Notes under the pieces: model-generated | Seen by the model: only the letters and a program-made list of their open reading frames with translations | The model's database searches: none | What the model was told of the DNA's origin: nothing | Program-made: the position numbers and the translations under genes | Shown here: in pieces, positions 1-6,265 of the stretch | Position numbering within the stretch: position 1 is the stretch's first letter | Layout of the letters: each line of letters begins with the position of its first letter | Source: Chlamydiota bacterium | GTDB lineage: Bacteria; Chlamydiota; Chlamydiia; Chlamydiales; SLFE01 | Assembly: GCA_011065065.1 (NCBI GenBank) | Contig: JAAKFL010000118.1 | Span: forward strand, 1 to 6,265 | Length of the DNA stretch: 6,265 bases | Direction of reading: 5' to 3'

Positions 1-680
1 ATACGCTTGGGATAACCTCCGAGTAACGCCCTTCCACATTGTTCTAATGTCTTTCCCGTTGTCGTCACATCATCAATCACAAGAACCGTCTGATCCTTAA
101 TTCGTACGTTTCGCTTTAATCGAAATCGAGCACTTCCCAACTGCTTCCGTTGATGATGACTCAATCCCACCTGGCTGTAATCTCCGAAAAGTCTTTCTAA
201 ATGATTTTCACAGGGACAATCCAATAGACTTGCAAACTTTTGTGAGATGAGTTCACTTTGGTTGTAGCCTCGCTGAATCATGCGATCAAAAGCAATGGGA
301 ACCGGGATCACAATATCTGGCATGGGCCAGTTGAGCCTGGAAAATTGCGCGACAAGATAGGCAGCAAGAGTTTTTGCTAAAAAAGCTTGTCCTCCGTACT
401 TCACTTTTTTCACCAGTGTCGCAGCCGGCCCCACGTAGTCAAAAGCTGCCCCAATTCCTGAAAAAGGATGAGCCGCTTCACGACATCCCATACATTTCTT
501 AAGTTTGATCGAATAATCCAAAGAAAAGCAGCGTGGGCATCTTTCATGAGGGTCAAGAAACTCAATCAATGACAAACACAATTCGCATAACTGACAGTCT
601 GGATGGAGTAAACCTTCTTGGCAATGGAGGCAAAGGGGAGGATAAAGCGCACTGATGAATGATGTCACTAAAAGTTTCAT
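1..680 (-). CDS. ComF family phosphoribosyltransferase-like protein, C-terminus cut by window edge
   Basis: The reading frame starts at ATG 680-678 and stays open for 226 codons to the left edge, so only the last few residues should be missing (the family is usually about 220-245 residues). The N-terminal third is a cysteine-rich zinc-binding region with C17-x2-C20, C29-x2-C32-x2-C35, C48-x2-C51 and C63-x2-C66, as in ComF/GntX proteins. Next come KVKYGG (about residue 95), the family motif RGYNQSEL, and a PRPP-binding loop LVIDDVTTTGKT at residues 200-211 with the acidic pair D203-D204. ComF proteins are cytoplasmic and linked to DNA uptake in Bacillus and Haemophilus, but their exact reaction is not settled, so a competence role here would be inference. 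The gene overlaps the end of the large upstream gene by 4 bases, which argues for co-transcription and translational coupling. The family call is firm; the function is open. Confidence 0.9.
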   Translation of the reverse strand, partial: MKLLVTSFISALYPPLCLHCQEGLLHPDCQLCELCLSLIEFLDPHERCPRCFSLDYSIKLKKCMGCREAAHPFSGIGAAFDYVGPAATLVKKVKYGGQAFLAKTLAAYLVAQFSRLNWPMPDIVIPVPIAFDRMIQRGYNQSELISQKFASLLDCPCENHLERLFGDYSQVGLSHHQRKQLGSARFRLKRNVRIKDQTVLVIDDVTTTGKTLEQCGRALLGGYPKR

Positions 681-697
681 CGCCGCAAAACATCTCC
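677..697 (-). promoter_or_regulatory. ATGA stop/start overlap with weak Shine-Dalgarno for the comF-like gene
   Basis: The TGA stop of the large gene (679-677) overlaps the ATG of the comF-like gene (680-678). A GGAG at 697-694 lies 13 bases upstream of the ATG, longer than the usual 5-10, so re-initiation by ribosomes finishing the large gene probably matters more than independent initiation. No promoter is apparent between the genes. Confidence 0.7.
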
Positions 698-3600
698 GGT
701 TTTTTGGAGCGAGAATGTAGGGTTTTTTAGAGTTCCCTCGACGACTATAGAGACCTGGTCCCCCATTTTAACTTTTTGGTGGTTCGGCAATAAATTAAAA
801 ATGAGATGGACTCCGCCATCTGCACCCAGATAACTTTTCTTGTTTGTGGGGAGAGCATATCGGAATAGCTTTCGTTGGTCCACAACATGATGCAAACGAG
901 AGAGAATCAACTCACCATGATCCGCCTGAAATTCTAAAGTGCCTGAGCTTGGGCGAAGAATAGACAGGTTCTGTATTTTTTCTTTAACAAACGCAATAGC
1001 TCGCAGTTCTGGCTGATTAGGACTAGAAAACGAAAGAAACCCTTTTCCTGAAATGGCTTCCGGATGATCTAAAGATCCATGAATGTCTTTAAGTTCAATA
1101 TTGTCGACAACGACCGCCTCATCAACAAATTCATTCCATATGCCAAGTTGATCGGAGTGCAATGAGCAACCCTGAATTGCAGGAATTTGATATTCCCAGT
1201 GACCATCGGGATGGCGTTCTACCATAATTTTGGGACAGGTCACAACACCCTTCATAAAATTCATCTTGATATCAGACACCATGACTTGATCTTTTGTCAT
1301 TTCCAAATTCAAAAACAAATCGTCACTCTTTACTGTTCCTGCTAGAACCTGATTGTCCCTTTCCATGGCCAATTGAGTTCCCGAGATCATCCCTTGAACT
1401 TTTTCAATCAAGAATTGAGGATCTTCCGCCCCCCCTTTCTTCCACCAAACCTGAAGCAAGTCATCTTCATCCCTCTTCACCTCTAAGACGCCATGAGGAA
1501 ATGCTTTCCCGACAAAATGAGTGTTAAACGTGATCCATTCATCAAGCAGTTGACATTGTGCAAAGAGGTTGATTTCTCCATCGACTTTCCGAAATTTAAA
1601 GTCTTTTAAATTGAGATCGTGATCGAATATTCTGTACTCTCCATCATCAAAAACCACTTCAGTCACACTTCTGACTGGGTTCAGGTGAAAATTTAATCTT
1701 CCAACAACTGGTTCCACGGTTTTGATCTCTCTCAAGACATTTCCAATGGCAGAATTGACAGCCCCAGGAAATTTTTTCTCCAAAAAGGTTGTCAAAGGAC
1801 CAAGTTGAGAAGAGGGAACTCTAAAGTCAAGGCCCTCTATGGTCATTTCATTCCGACTGAAGTCGATTTGCGTCTTGTTGAGATCGACTTTTATGGCCTC
1901 GTCAGCCCCTGTGCTCGATTTTACTCCTTCGATGACAAGCATTTTATTCGTCTGGTACTCCACAGATATTTTTTCAGTGTCGAAAAATGGAATCCCATCA
2001 AGAGAAAAGTTTTTGAGTGACGCGATGAAGCTGAGATCGATATCCCATTCTCCCTCCTTCAACTCCATCACCAACCTCCCACCATTCGCTCTCAGGTTCC
2101 CTTGAGGTTGATATTGACTGAAAAAACCCTGTAGAGCGATCACCTTTTCCAACTCTGACAAATCCAGGTCGACAAGATTCAAGTTCGCTTCGATTCTATT
2201 AAGATCAGGAGATACCTTTCCATCCATTCCGATTAATGAAGTCTCGCTCCATTCACAACCCAAGAAGTTCACCCGATACCCATCCTCCACCCAAGCCAAA
2301 TCAGCTGCAAGAGAGAAATCATCTAAACTGAGCTGCTGCACGCGCCACTCATTCTCCTGCAAAGTCCCTACAAAATGCAGTTTCTGAAATCCCTTGCCCG
2401 CCAAGGAGACGTTTTTGCCATGGAGAAAATAATCCCACTGATTTCTTTCATATCCCAATCGAAACAAGAAATCTCCTGTTAACATTTGGTTGAGTGAAAG
2501 CAGAACTCCGCTCTGTCCGAAAATCGAAGCAAATCGTTTCAGATCTTTTTCCACTGTTTCGATTTGAAAACAGGTTTCAAAACGGAACTCTTCTACAATC
2601 CCTTTGGGTCCCAGGACAAGATCCAATTCGTCAGGGTATAAAGCGCCAAGGTGTGTGGCCTGCTGATCGAAAACAACTTTCACCCCACCTTGAAAAGGAA
2701 CTGTTTGACCACAAGCTCGAAAAATATCTCGCTTTTTATCGCCACACCAAAAATCAAATTCAAAAAGACTTCGTGAAATGTCGACAAAGACAAGATGATC
2801 CACAATCAAAGGCAAGGATTCTCCTTTAGGCAGAATCAATGTCCCTCCACCATCCCGAACTTCAAGATAATCAGTTGCGACATCATACACAAAATTCATA
2901 CGTAGATCGCCCCAAGACGTCCCAAGAAAAGGTTCTTCAAATGATCCCTCAGTCAAAAGAGCACCCACAGTCCCCTGAAATTCTCCAGTCCGGGCGTTCC
3001 ATTTAAAAAAGGCCCCTTCATCTTGGTACGACAGATTGCCCTCAATAGGGAGAGTCAAAAAAGCGTGATCGACTCCAATTCGTGATAAAATGCGTTTAAT
3101 ATCGGATACTTTTCCATTCAATGTGTGCTGATAAAATTCTACATCGACTTCAGGTGATAACGTCACAATGGCATCTCCACCGACCTGAACCTCTTCACAA
3201 ATTCCACTGAGCTGTTCGAAACACAACTTCTTCTCACCTCCCTGATAGGAAGCCGAGACTCCAGTTAACACCAACCCTGTAGGAGCGTGCTCAAAAACTC
3301 CGTGCTCAAAATTTCCACTGAGTAAAAAATCCTCATTGGTAAATGGACATGAGACATGCAACGAAGATGTTCGCCCCAAAGTAAAATTCCAATTATCGTT
3401 TATGAGCCGCAGATCATTTGTCTTGATAAAAATGGAAACTTGGGACTGATCAAAGTCTCCCTCAACATCGACATAACCTCCAAGACTCACCTTTTGATTC
3501 CAAACTGAAATTTGAGGAAGGTTATTGACGCGGATATGTTTCCCTTGAAAGCTCCCTTCGCGCAGGGTGAGCTCTTGATCGATAAAAAGATGAAAGTCCA

Positions 3601-4795
3601 AGCTCTGTTTAAACGCCCCTTCTCCAAATAAGACCACTTGACCTCCACAACCTAACCCACACCACGAGGGATTGAGTTGCGCTTCAATTTCAAAACACGG
3701 AAGGTCTACGGGAACCCCTAAAACATCACACGATCCATTGAGATACGCATATCCCTTCTTCCCGTTGAGCACGATCTCGCCATGGAAAAGATCTGAATCC
3801 AATTGAATTTTCGAATCCTCTGCAAATCCTTTCTCCCCAAACCGCACATCCGTAACCAATTGAATGCCTCTGTATTGTCCCAAGCTTTTTAGATGATAAT
3901 CATGATCGGCGATAACAATATCGCCACTGACATCTTGAATCTGCTCATTTCCCTTAGAAATCGTTCCGGAACGAAACGAAACCTTCCCCTCACCTTGTCG
4001 AATCACATACTTGACTTCGGGAAAGGAACCCCGCAATGACCCATTACTCACAACTAAATCTTGAGACTCAAGGGCTCCACACGTCAGACCATCCTGAATT
4101 ATGAGGACTCCAGACAACTTCCCACCCTCCACACAACAAGGCCATTTAACGGGAACCATCAGTTCCGCTAAACCCATTAATTTAGCAGCATCCATCTGAT
4201 GTCCTATGATATGGAGGCTTTGAGATTCCTCTCCCAAAGAAAACTGGATCAAAGCATGATCCACTTGGGCACTCCCCACAACCTTTTGTCCAAAATCAAA
4301 ATCCATCAAAACAGAACTTTGCTGATGATTCCAAATCAGATTCCCTTTTCCCTGCACGCTTAAATGCGGATCAAAGAACAGTTTATGACTTTTTCCACAG
4401 CTTGCCGTCAAGATCGATGGCTCGATCACCGGCTCTTCGAGATAGAGATCAAAATCTTCGAGATACACCTGAGTATCAAGAGACTTAGACTGAAAATCAA
4501 AATTGATCACGACATAGGCATTCGGACAAAGAATCGAGCCACATGAAAACCGTTCAGGATGTGCGGGAGTAATTTTCAACCCCTTAATCTGTATGATGTT
4601 ATGATCGTGAGAGATCACTTTTTCATAAGAAATTCGATACCCCAAGCACTTTTTGCAGTATTCTTTAAGGGTCCATTCAAAGAATGTCTGTTTCACACCG
4701 CCCCAAAAAATCGTTGTCAGCAAGAGACATAAAAAGGGAAAACCGATGAAAAAAAAGAGAAAACGTTTTCGCATATTCAAACCATTTTGTTTCAC
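677..4795 (-). CDS. Large membrane-anchored AsmA/YhdP/TamB-like envelope protein (1372 aa)
   Basis: This single uninterrupted frame encodes 1372 residues from a GTG start at 4795; an in-frame ATG at 4774 (Met8) is an alternative. A basic MRKR stretch precedes one hydrophobic segment at residues 12-33 with no signal-peptidase site that I can see, so the protein is probably anchored in the inner membrane with about 1340 residues in the periplasm. The rest is almost wholly short amphipathic beta strands with no enzyme motif, the texture of AsmA-like repeating beta-groove proteins. The opening after the membrane segment (a short LGYRISYEKV helix, then strands IIQIKGLKI, AYVVINFDF and VYLEDFDLYLEEP) follows the AsmA-type start. 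The end (VEGTLKNPTFSL, about residues 1352-1363) follows the family's closing pattern, and the length is near that of E. coli YhdP (about 1266). Such proteins are known or proposed to carry phospholipids to the outer membrane or aid its assembly. It carries about 23 cysteines, including C47-K-K-C50 just outside the membrane. I do not recognise a named orthologue; the function is inferred. Confidence 0.75.
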   Translation of the reverse strand: MKQNGLNMRKRFLFFFIGFPFLCLLLTTIFWGGVKQTFFEWTLKEYCKKCLGYRISYEKVISHDHNIIQIKGLKITPAHPERFSCGSILCPNAYVVINFDFQSKSLDTQVYLEDFDLYLEEPVIEPSILTASCGKSHKLFFDPHLSVQGKGNLIWNHQQSSVLMDFDFGQKVVGSAQVDHALIQFSLGEESQSLHIIGHQMDAAKLMGLAELMVPVKWPCCVEGGKLSGVLIIQDGLTCGALESQDLVVSNGSLRGSFPEVKYVIRQGEGKVSFRSGTISKGNEQIQDVSGDIVIADHDYHLKSLGQYRGIQLVTDVRFGEKGFAEDSKIQLDSDLFHGEIVLNGKKGYAYLNGSCDVLGVPVDLPCFEIEAQLNPSWCGLGCGGQVVLFGEGAFKQSLDFHLFIDQELTLREGSFQGKHIRVNNLPQISVWNQKVSLGGYVDVEGDFDQSQVSIFIKTNDLRLINDNWNFTLGRTSSLHVSCPFTNEDFLLSGNFEHGVFEHAPTGLVLTGVSASYQGGEKKLCFEQLSGICEEVQVGGDAIVTLSPEVDVEFYQHTLNGKVSDIKRILSRIGVDHAFLTLPIEGNLSYQDEGAFFKWNARTGEFQGTVGALLTEGSFEEPFLGTSWGDLRMNFVYDVATDYLEVRDGGGTLILPKGESLPLIVDHLVFVDISRSLFEFDFWCGDKKRDIFRACGQTVPFQGGVKVVFDQQATHLGALYPDELDLVLGPKGIVEEFRFETCFQIETVEKDLKRFASIFGQSGVLLSLNQMLTGDFLFRLGYERNQWDYFLHGKNVSLAGKGFQKLHFVGTLQENEWRVQQLSLDDFSLAADLAWVEDGYRVNFLGCEWSETSLIGMDGKVSPDLNRIEANLNLVDLDLSELEKVIALQGFFSQYQPQGNLRANGGRLVMELKEGEWDIDLSFIASLKNFSLDGIPFFDTEKISVEYQTNKMLVIEGVKSSTGADEAIKVDLNKTQIDFSRNEMTIEGLDFRVPSSQLGPLTTFLEKKFPGAVNSAIGNVLREIKTVEPVVGRLNFHLNPVRSVTEVVFDDGEYRIFDHDLNLKDFKFRKVDGEINLFAQCQLLDEWITFNTHFVGKAFPHGVLEVKRDEDDLLQVWWKKGGAEDPQFLIEKVQGMISGTQLAMERDNQVLAGTVKSDDLFLNLEMTKDQVMVSDIKMNFMKGVVTCPKIMVERHPDGHWEYQIPAIQGCSLHSDQLGIWNEFVDEAVVVDNIELKDIHGSLDHPEAISGKGFLSFSSPNQPELRAIAFVKEKIQNLSILRPSSGTLEFQADHGELILSRLHHVVDQRKLFRYALPTNKKSYLGADGGVHLIFNLLPNHQKVKMGDQVSIVVEGTLKNPTFSLQKTGDVLRR

Positions 4796-4809
4796 ATATT
4801 TATAATCGG

Positions 4810-4815
4810 CTTCCT
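4810..4815 (-). promoter_or_regulatory. Possible Shine-Dalgarno for the AsmA-like gene
   Basis: AGGAAG on the minus strand lies 14 bases before the GTG at 4795, further than ideal. No ribosome-binding sequence precedes the alternative ATG at 4774, so the GTG is the slightly better start, but the choice is not secure. The ATG at 4797-4795 is followed at once by TGA and cannot be the start. Confidence 0.4.
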
Positions 4816-4827
4816 ATTTTTAATCCC

Positions 4828-4857
4828 ATGATTTTTTCATTTTAATTTTTGACTCAA
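4828..4857 (-). promoter_or_regulatory. Candidate sigma70-type promoter reading leftward
   Basis: On the minus strand, TTGAGT (4857-4852) is followed after 18 bases by AATCAT (4833-4828), a 4-of-6 match to the -10 consensus. Transcription would begin near 4821 and include the AGGAAG at 4815-4810. The spacer is very A/T-rich, as is common for chlamydial sigma66 promoters. The match is weak and could be chance in AT-rich DNA. Confidence 0.25.
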
Positions 4858-4863
4858 ATTTGA
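4848..4863. repeat. Small double palindrome in the divergent intergenic region
   Basis: The 16 bases read TTTGA-C-TCAAA-TTTGA. The first two arms form a perfect 11-base palindrome around the C (4848-4858), and the last two form a perfect 10-base palindrome (TCAAATTTGA, 4854-4863). The element contains the candidate -35 hexamers of both directions, so it could be an operator, but short palindromes also arise by chance in AT-rich sequence. Confidence 0.4.
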
Positions 4864-4878
4864 TAGGCTTAGGTTAAT
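4849..4878 (+). promoter_or_regulatory. Candidate sigma70-type promoter for nqrB
   Basis: TTGACT (4849-4854, five of six matches to the -35 consensus) is followed after 18 bases by GTTAAT (4873-4878, four of six to the -10). The start of transcription would fall near 4885, giving a leader of about 20 bases that still contains the ribosome-binding site. The positions are plausible, but the -10 is poor. Confidence 0.35.
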
Positions 4879-4887
4879 CATATTACT

Positions 4888-4894
4888 GAAGGAA
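4888..4894 (+). promoter_or_regulatory. Shine-Dalgarno of nqrB
   Basis: GAAGGAA ends 10 bases before the ATG at 4905. Together with the conserved chlamydial-type N-terminus that follows, it fixes the nqrB start. Confidence 0.7.
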
Positions 4895-4904
4895 TCCTAG
4901 CCCT

Positions 4905-6265
4905 ATGCTTAGAAAGCTCCTTGATTATCAAATGTCGCTCTGTGAAAAAAACAAGTTTCTCGCAAAAATCAGACCTGCATTTTCAGCATTGGATAATTTT
5001 ATGTATGAAGCCCCAGTGAATACGAAAACTGGGCCTCACATTCGCGACGCTGTGGATTTAAAACGGTGGATGATTTTGGTTGTAGTGGCGATGATCCCGG
5101 CGATTATCGTTGCCATTTGGAATACGGGACTGCAAAGTTTTGTTTACTCGAGTGGTGACTACCGTTTGATGGATGAGTATCTCGCTTGTCTGGGATCTTT
5201 TGAAGATTATTTTGCTTTTGCTGGTAAAGACAACAGGTGGATGACGATCCTTAAGGAAGGTTCCTTAATTTTCTTCCCGATCGTGCTTGTCTCTTATGCC
5301 TTTGGTGGGTTGACAGAGGTTATTTTTGCGATTTTTCGGGGACATGAAGTGGCCGAAGGGTTCTTAGTCACTGGCATGTTGGTTCCCTTAGTGATGCCTC
5401 CAACCATCCCCCTCTGGATGGTGGCTGTCGGTGTTGTTATAGGAGTGATCTTAAGCAAGGAGTTGTTTGGTGGAACAGGGATGAACATTGTGAATCCAGC
5501 CCTCTCTATAAGAGCCTTGTTGTTCTTCGGGTATCCAACTCGTACTTCAGGGGAAGTGTGGGTAGGGCGTGATGCAAGTGTTGTTCGAAATAGTCTCCTT
5601 AAAATGAACAATGAATCGGGCCGACCGCTAATCGATGGCTACACACAAGCATCAAAGCTCAATCAATTCAATGTGTCTCCAGATATCAAACAAATTCACG
5701 TCGACACAATTGCATCAAACAACTTGGGCAGCGACGTCAGAAATTACGATCTGATCCAGCAATATTTCACCAAGTGGAAAGAAACTGGAGGTGAAGGGAC
5801 ATTAGGGCAGTTGACTGCAGATCAACTCAAAGGCTTTGTCACCACTCCCCTTGCCGAAGGAGGCCTGGGATTATCCGCCGGAAATTATTTTGACGCGTAT
5901 CACTTTTCCGCTCTGCAGAATGGGATTGGAGAAACCAACGGCGACTGGCTTTTCTTATTGGGAAATAAGGTGGGAAGTATCGGTGAAACAAGTGGAATTG
6001 CGTGCCTCCTTGGCGGCCTGATGATCGCCTACTTTGGATTAAGTTCCTGGCGGACCATGATTGCCTTTTTGATTGGAGCTTTTGGTTGTGCCAGTTTGTT
6101 TGAATGGGGATCGCAATTCTTGACTGCCGATGGCGGAGCTTGGACGGCGGCTCAATACGGTTTCCCCGCATACAAAATGTTGATTTTAGGAGGCCTCGCT
6201 TTTGGTCTCGTCTATATGGCCACCGATCCCGTGTCATCTCCTGACAGATCTGGATCGATGTGGAT
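4905..6265 (+). CDS. nqrB: Na+-translocating NADH:quinone reductase subunit B, C-terminus cut by window edge
   Basis: The frame is open for 453 codons from ATG 4905 to the right edge; chlamydial NqrB is about 503 residues, so roughly 50 are missing. NqrB is an inner-membrane subunit of the sodium-pumping NADH:ubiquinone oxidoreductase; it holds a covalent FMN and riboflavin and takes part in Na+ uptake. Visible landmarks are NTKTGPHIRDAVDLKRW at 39-55, a first membrane segment near 55-75, further segments around 118-143 and 150-183, KELFGGTGMN and NPALSIRALLFF (E186 matches the conserved Glu of this motif), GSIGETS with E361, SWRTM, a segment near 387-403, and YMATDPVSSP with D441, the equivalent of the Na+-pathway Asp397 of Vibrio cholerae. 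The FMN site reads DGYTQAS, placing Ser250 where a threonine is expected. A long soluble segment (about 251-350) separates that site from GSIGETS, as in other chlamydial NqrB. There is no nqrA upstream; nqrCDE would be expected beyond the window. Confidence 0.96.
   Translation, partial: MLRKLLDYQMSLCEKNKFLAKIRPAFSALDNFMYEAPVNTKTGPHIRDAVDLKRWMILVVVAMIPAIIVAIWNTGLQSFVYSSGDYRLMDEYLACLGSFEDYFAFAGKDNRWMTILKEGSLIFFPIVLVSYAFGGLTEVIFAIFRGHEVAEGFLVTGMLVPLVMPPTIPLWMVAVGVVIGVILSKELFGGTGMNIVNPALSIRALLFFGYPTRTSGEVWVGRDASVVRNSLLKMNNESGRPLIDGYTQASKLNQFNVSPDIKQIHVDTIASNNLGSDVRNYDLIQQYFTKWKETGGEGTLGQLTADQLKGFVTTPLAEGGLGLSAGNYFDAYHFSALQNGIGETNGDWLFLLGNKVGSIGETSGIACLLGGLMIAYFGLSSWRTMIAFLIGAFGCASLFEWGSQFLTADGGAWTAAQYGFPAYKMLILGGLAFGLVYMATDPVSSPDRSGSMW

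Noticed and set aside
17..680. Possible alternative identification of the left gene as a general adenine- or orotate-type phosphoribosyltransferase
   Set aside because: The N-terminal CxxC series and the RGYNQ motif are characteristic of ComF/GntX and absent from those enzymes.
694..709. Small hairpin (CTCC, 8-base loop, GGAG) that could hide the comF Shine-Dalgarno in the mRNA
   Set aside because: The stem is only four base pairs and lies inside coding sequence; too weak to claim as a regulatory structure.
1294..2829. Several plus-strand open frames of 71-111 codons opposite the large gene (1294-1527, 1805-2020, 1839-2105, 2494-2829)
   Set aside because: They are antisense to a continuous 1372-codon gene, have no recognisable domains, and overlap each other; they are shadows of the coding strand.
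4364..4546. Plus-strand frame of 60 codons
   Set aside because: It lies wholly antisense within the AsmA-like gene and has no recognisable protein features.
4815..4850. T-rich runs between the divergent genes as possible terminators
   Set aside because: There is no GC-rich stem before any of the T runs, and neither flanking gene ends here, so a terminator is not expected.
5294..6237. Minus-strand frames of 105 and 132 codons and a plus-strand frame of 61 codons inside nqrB
   Set aside because: NqrB is unambiguous across this stretch with conserved motifs throughout; the other frames have unnatural composition and no family resemblance.

Overview
The window most likely comes from a member of the Chlamydiota, probably an environmental (Parachlamydiales-type) species rather than a classical Chlamydia. 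The main evidence is the right-hand gene, a long-form NqrB. It has the chlamydial N-terminus (NTKTGPHIRDAVDLKRW) and a large extra soluble segment after the FMN-attachment site. It is also not preceded by nqrA, which fits the chlamydial habit of keeping nqrA apart from nqrBCDE. The genus cannot be fixed from this sequence alone.

Layout: positions 1-680 (minus strand) hold a ComF-family phosphoribosyltransferase whose last few residues run off the left edge. Positions 677-4795 (minus strand) hold one very large gene for a 1372-residue, membrane-anchored, beta-rich protein that looks like an AsmA/YhdP/TamB-type envelope protein. Its stop codon overlaps the comF start in an ATGA junction, so the two form a co-transcribed pair in the order large gene then comF. 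Positions 4796-4904 are a short AT-rich divergent intergenic region. It carries Shine-Dalgarno sequences and possible promoters for both directions around a small palindromic element. Positions 4905-6265 (plus strand) are nqrB, cut by the right edge about 50 codons before its expected end.

Functionally the window joins two unrelated transcription units. Leftward is an envelope protein, inferred to act in lipid transfer or outer-membrane assembly, coupled to a ComF-like protein. Rightward is the start of the Na+-translocating NADH:quinone oxidoreductase operon, a sodium-pumping respiratory complex. I saw no RNA genes, mobile elements, CRISPR arrays or clear terminators. The points most worth a second look are a serine at the NqrB FMN-acceptor position, the cysteine content and membrane-proximal CxxC of the AsmA-like protein, and the shared palindrome between the divergent genes.
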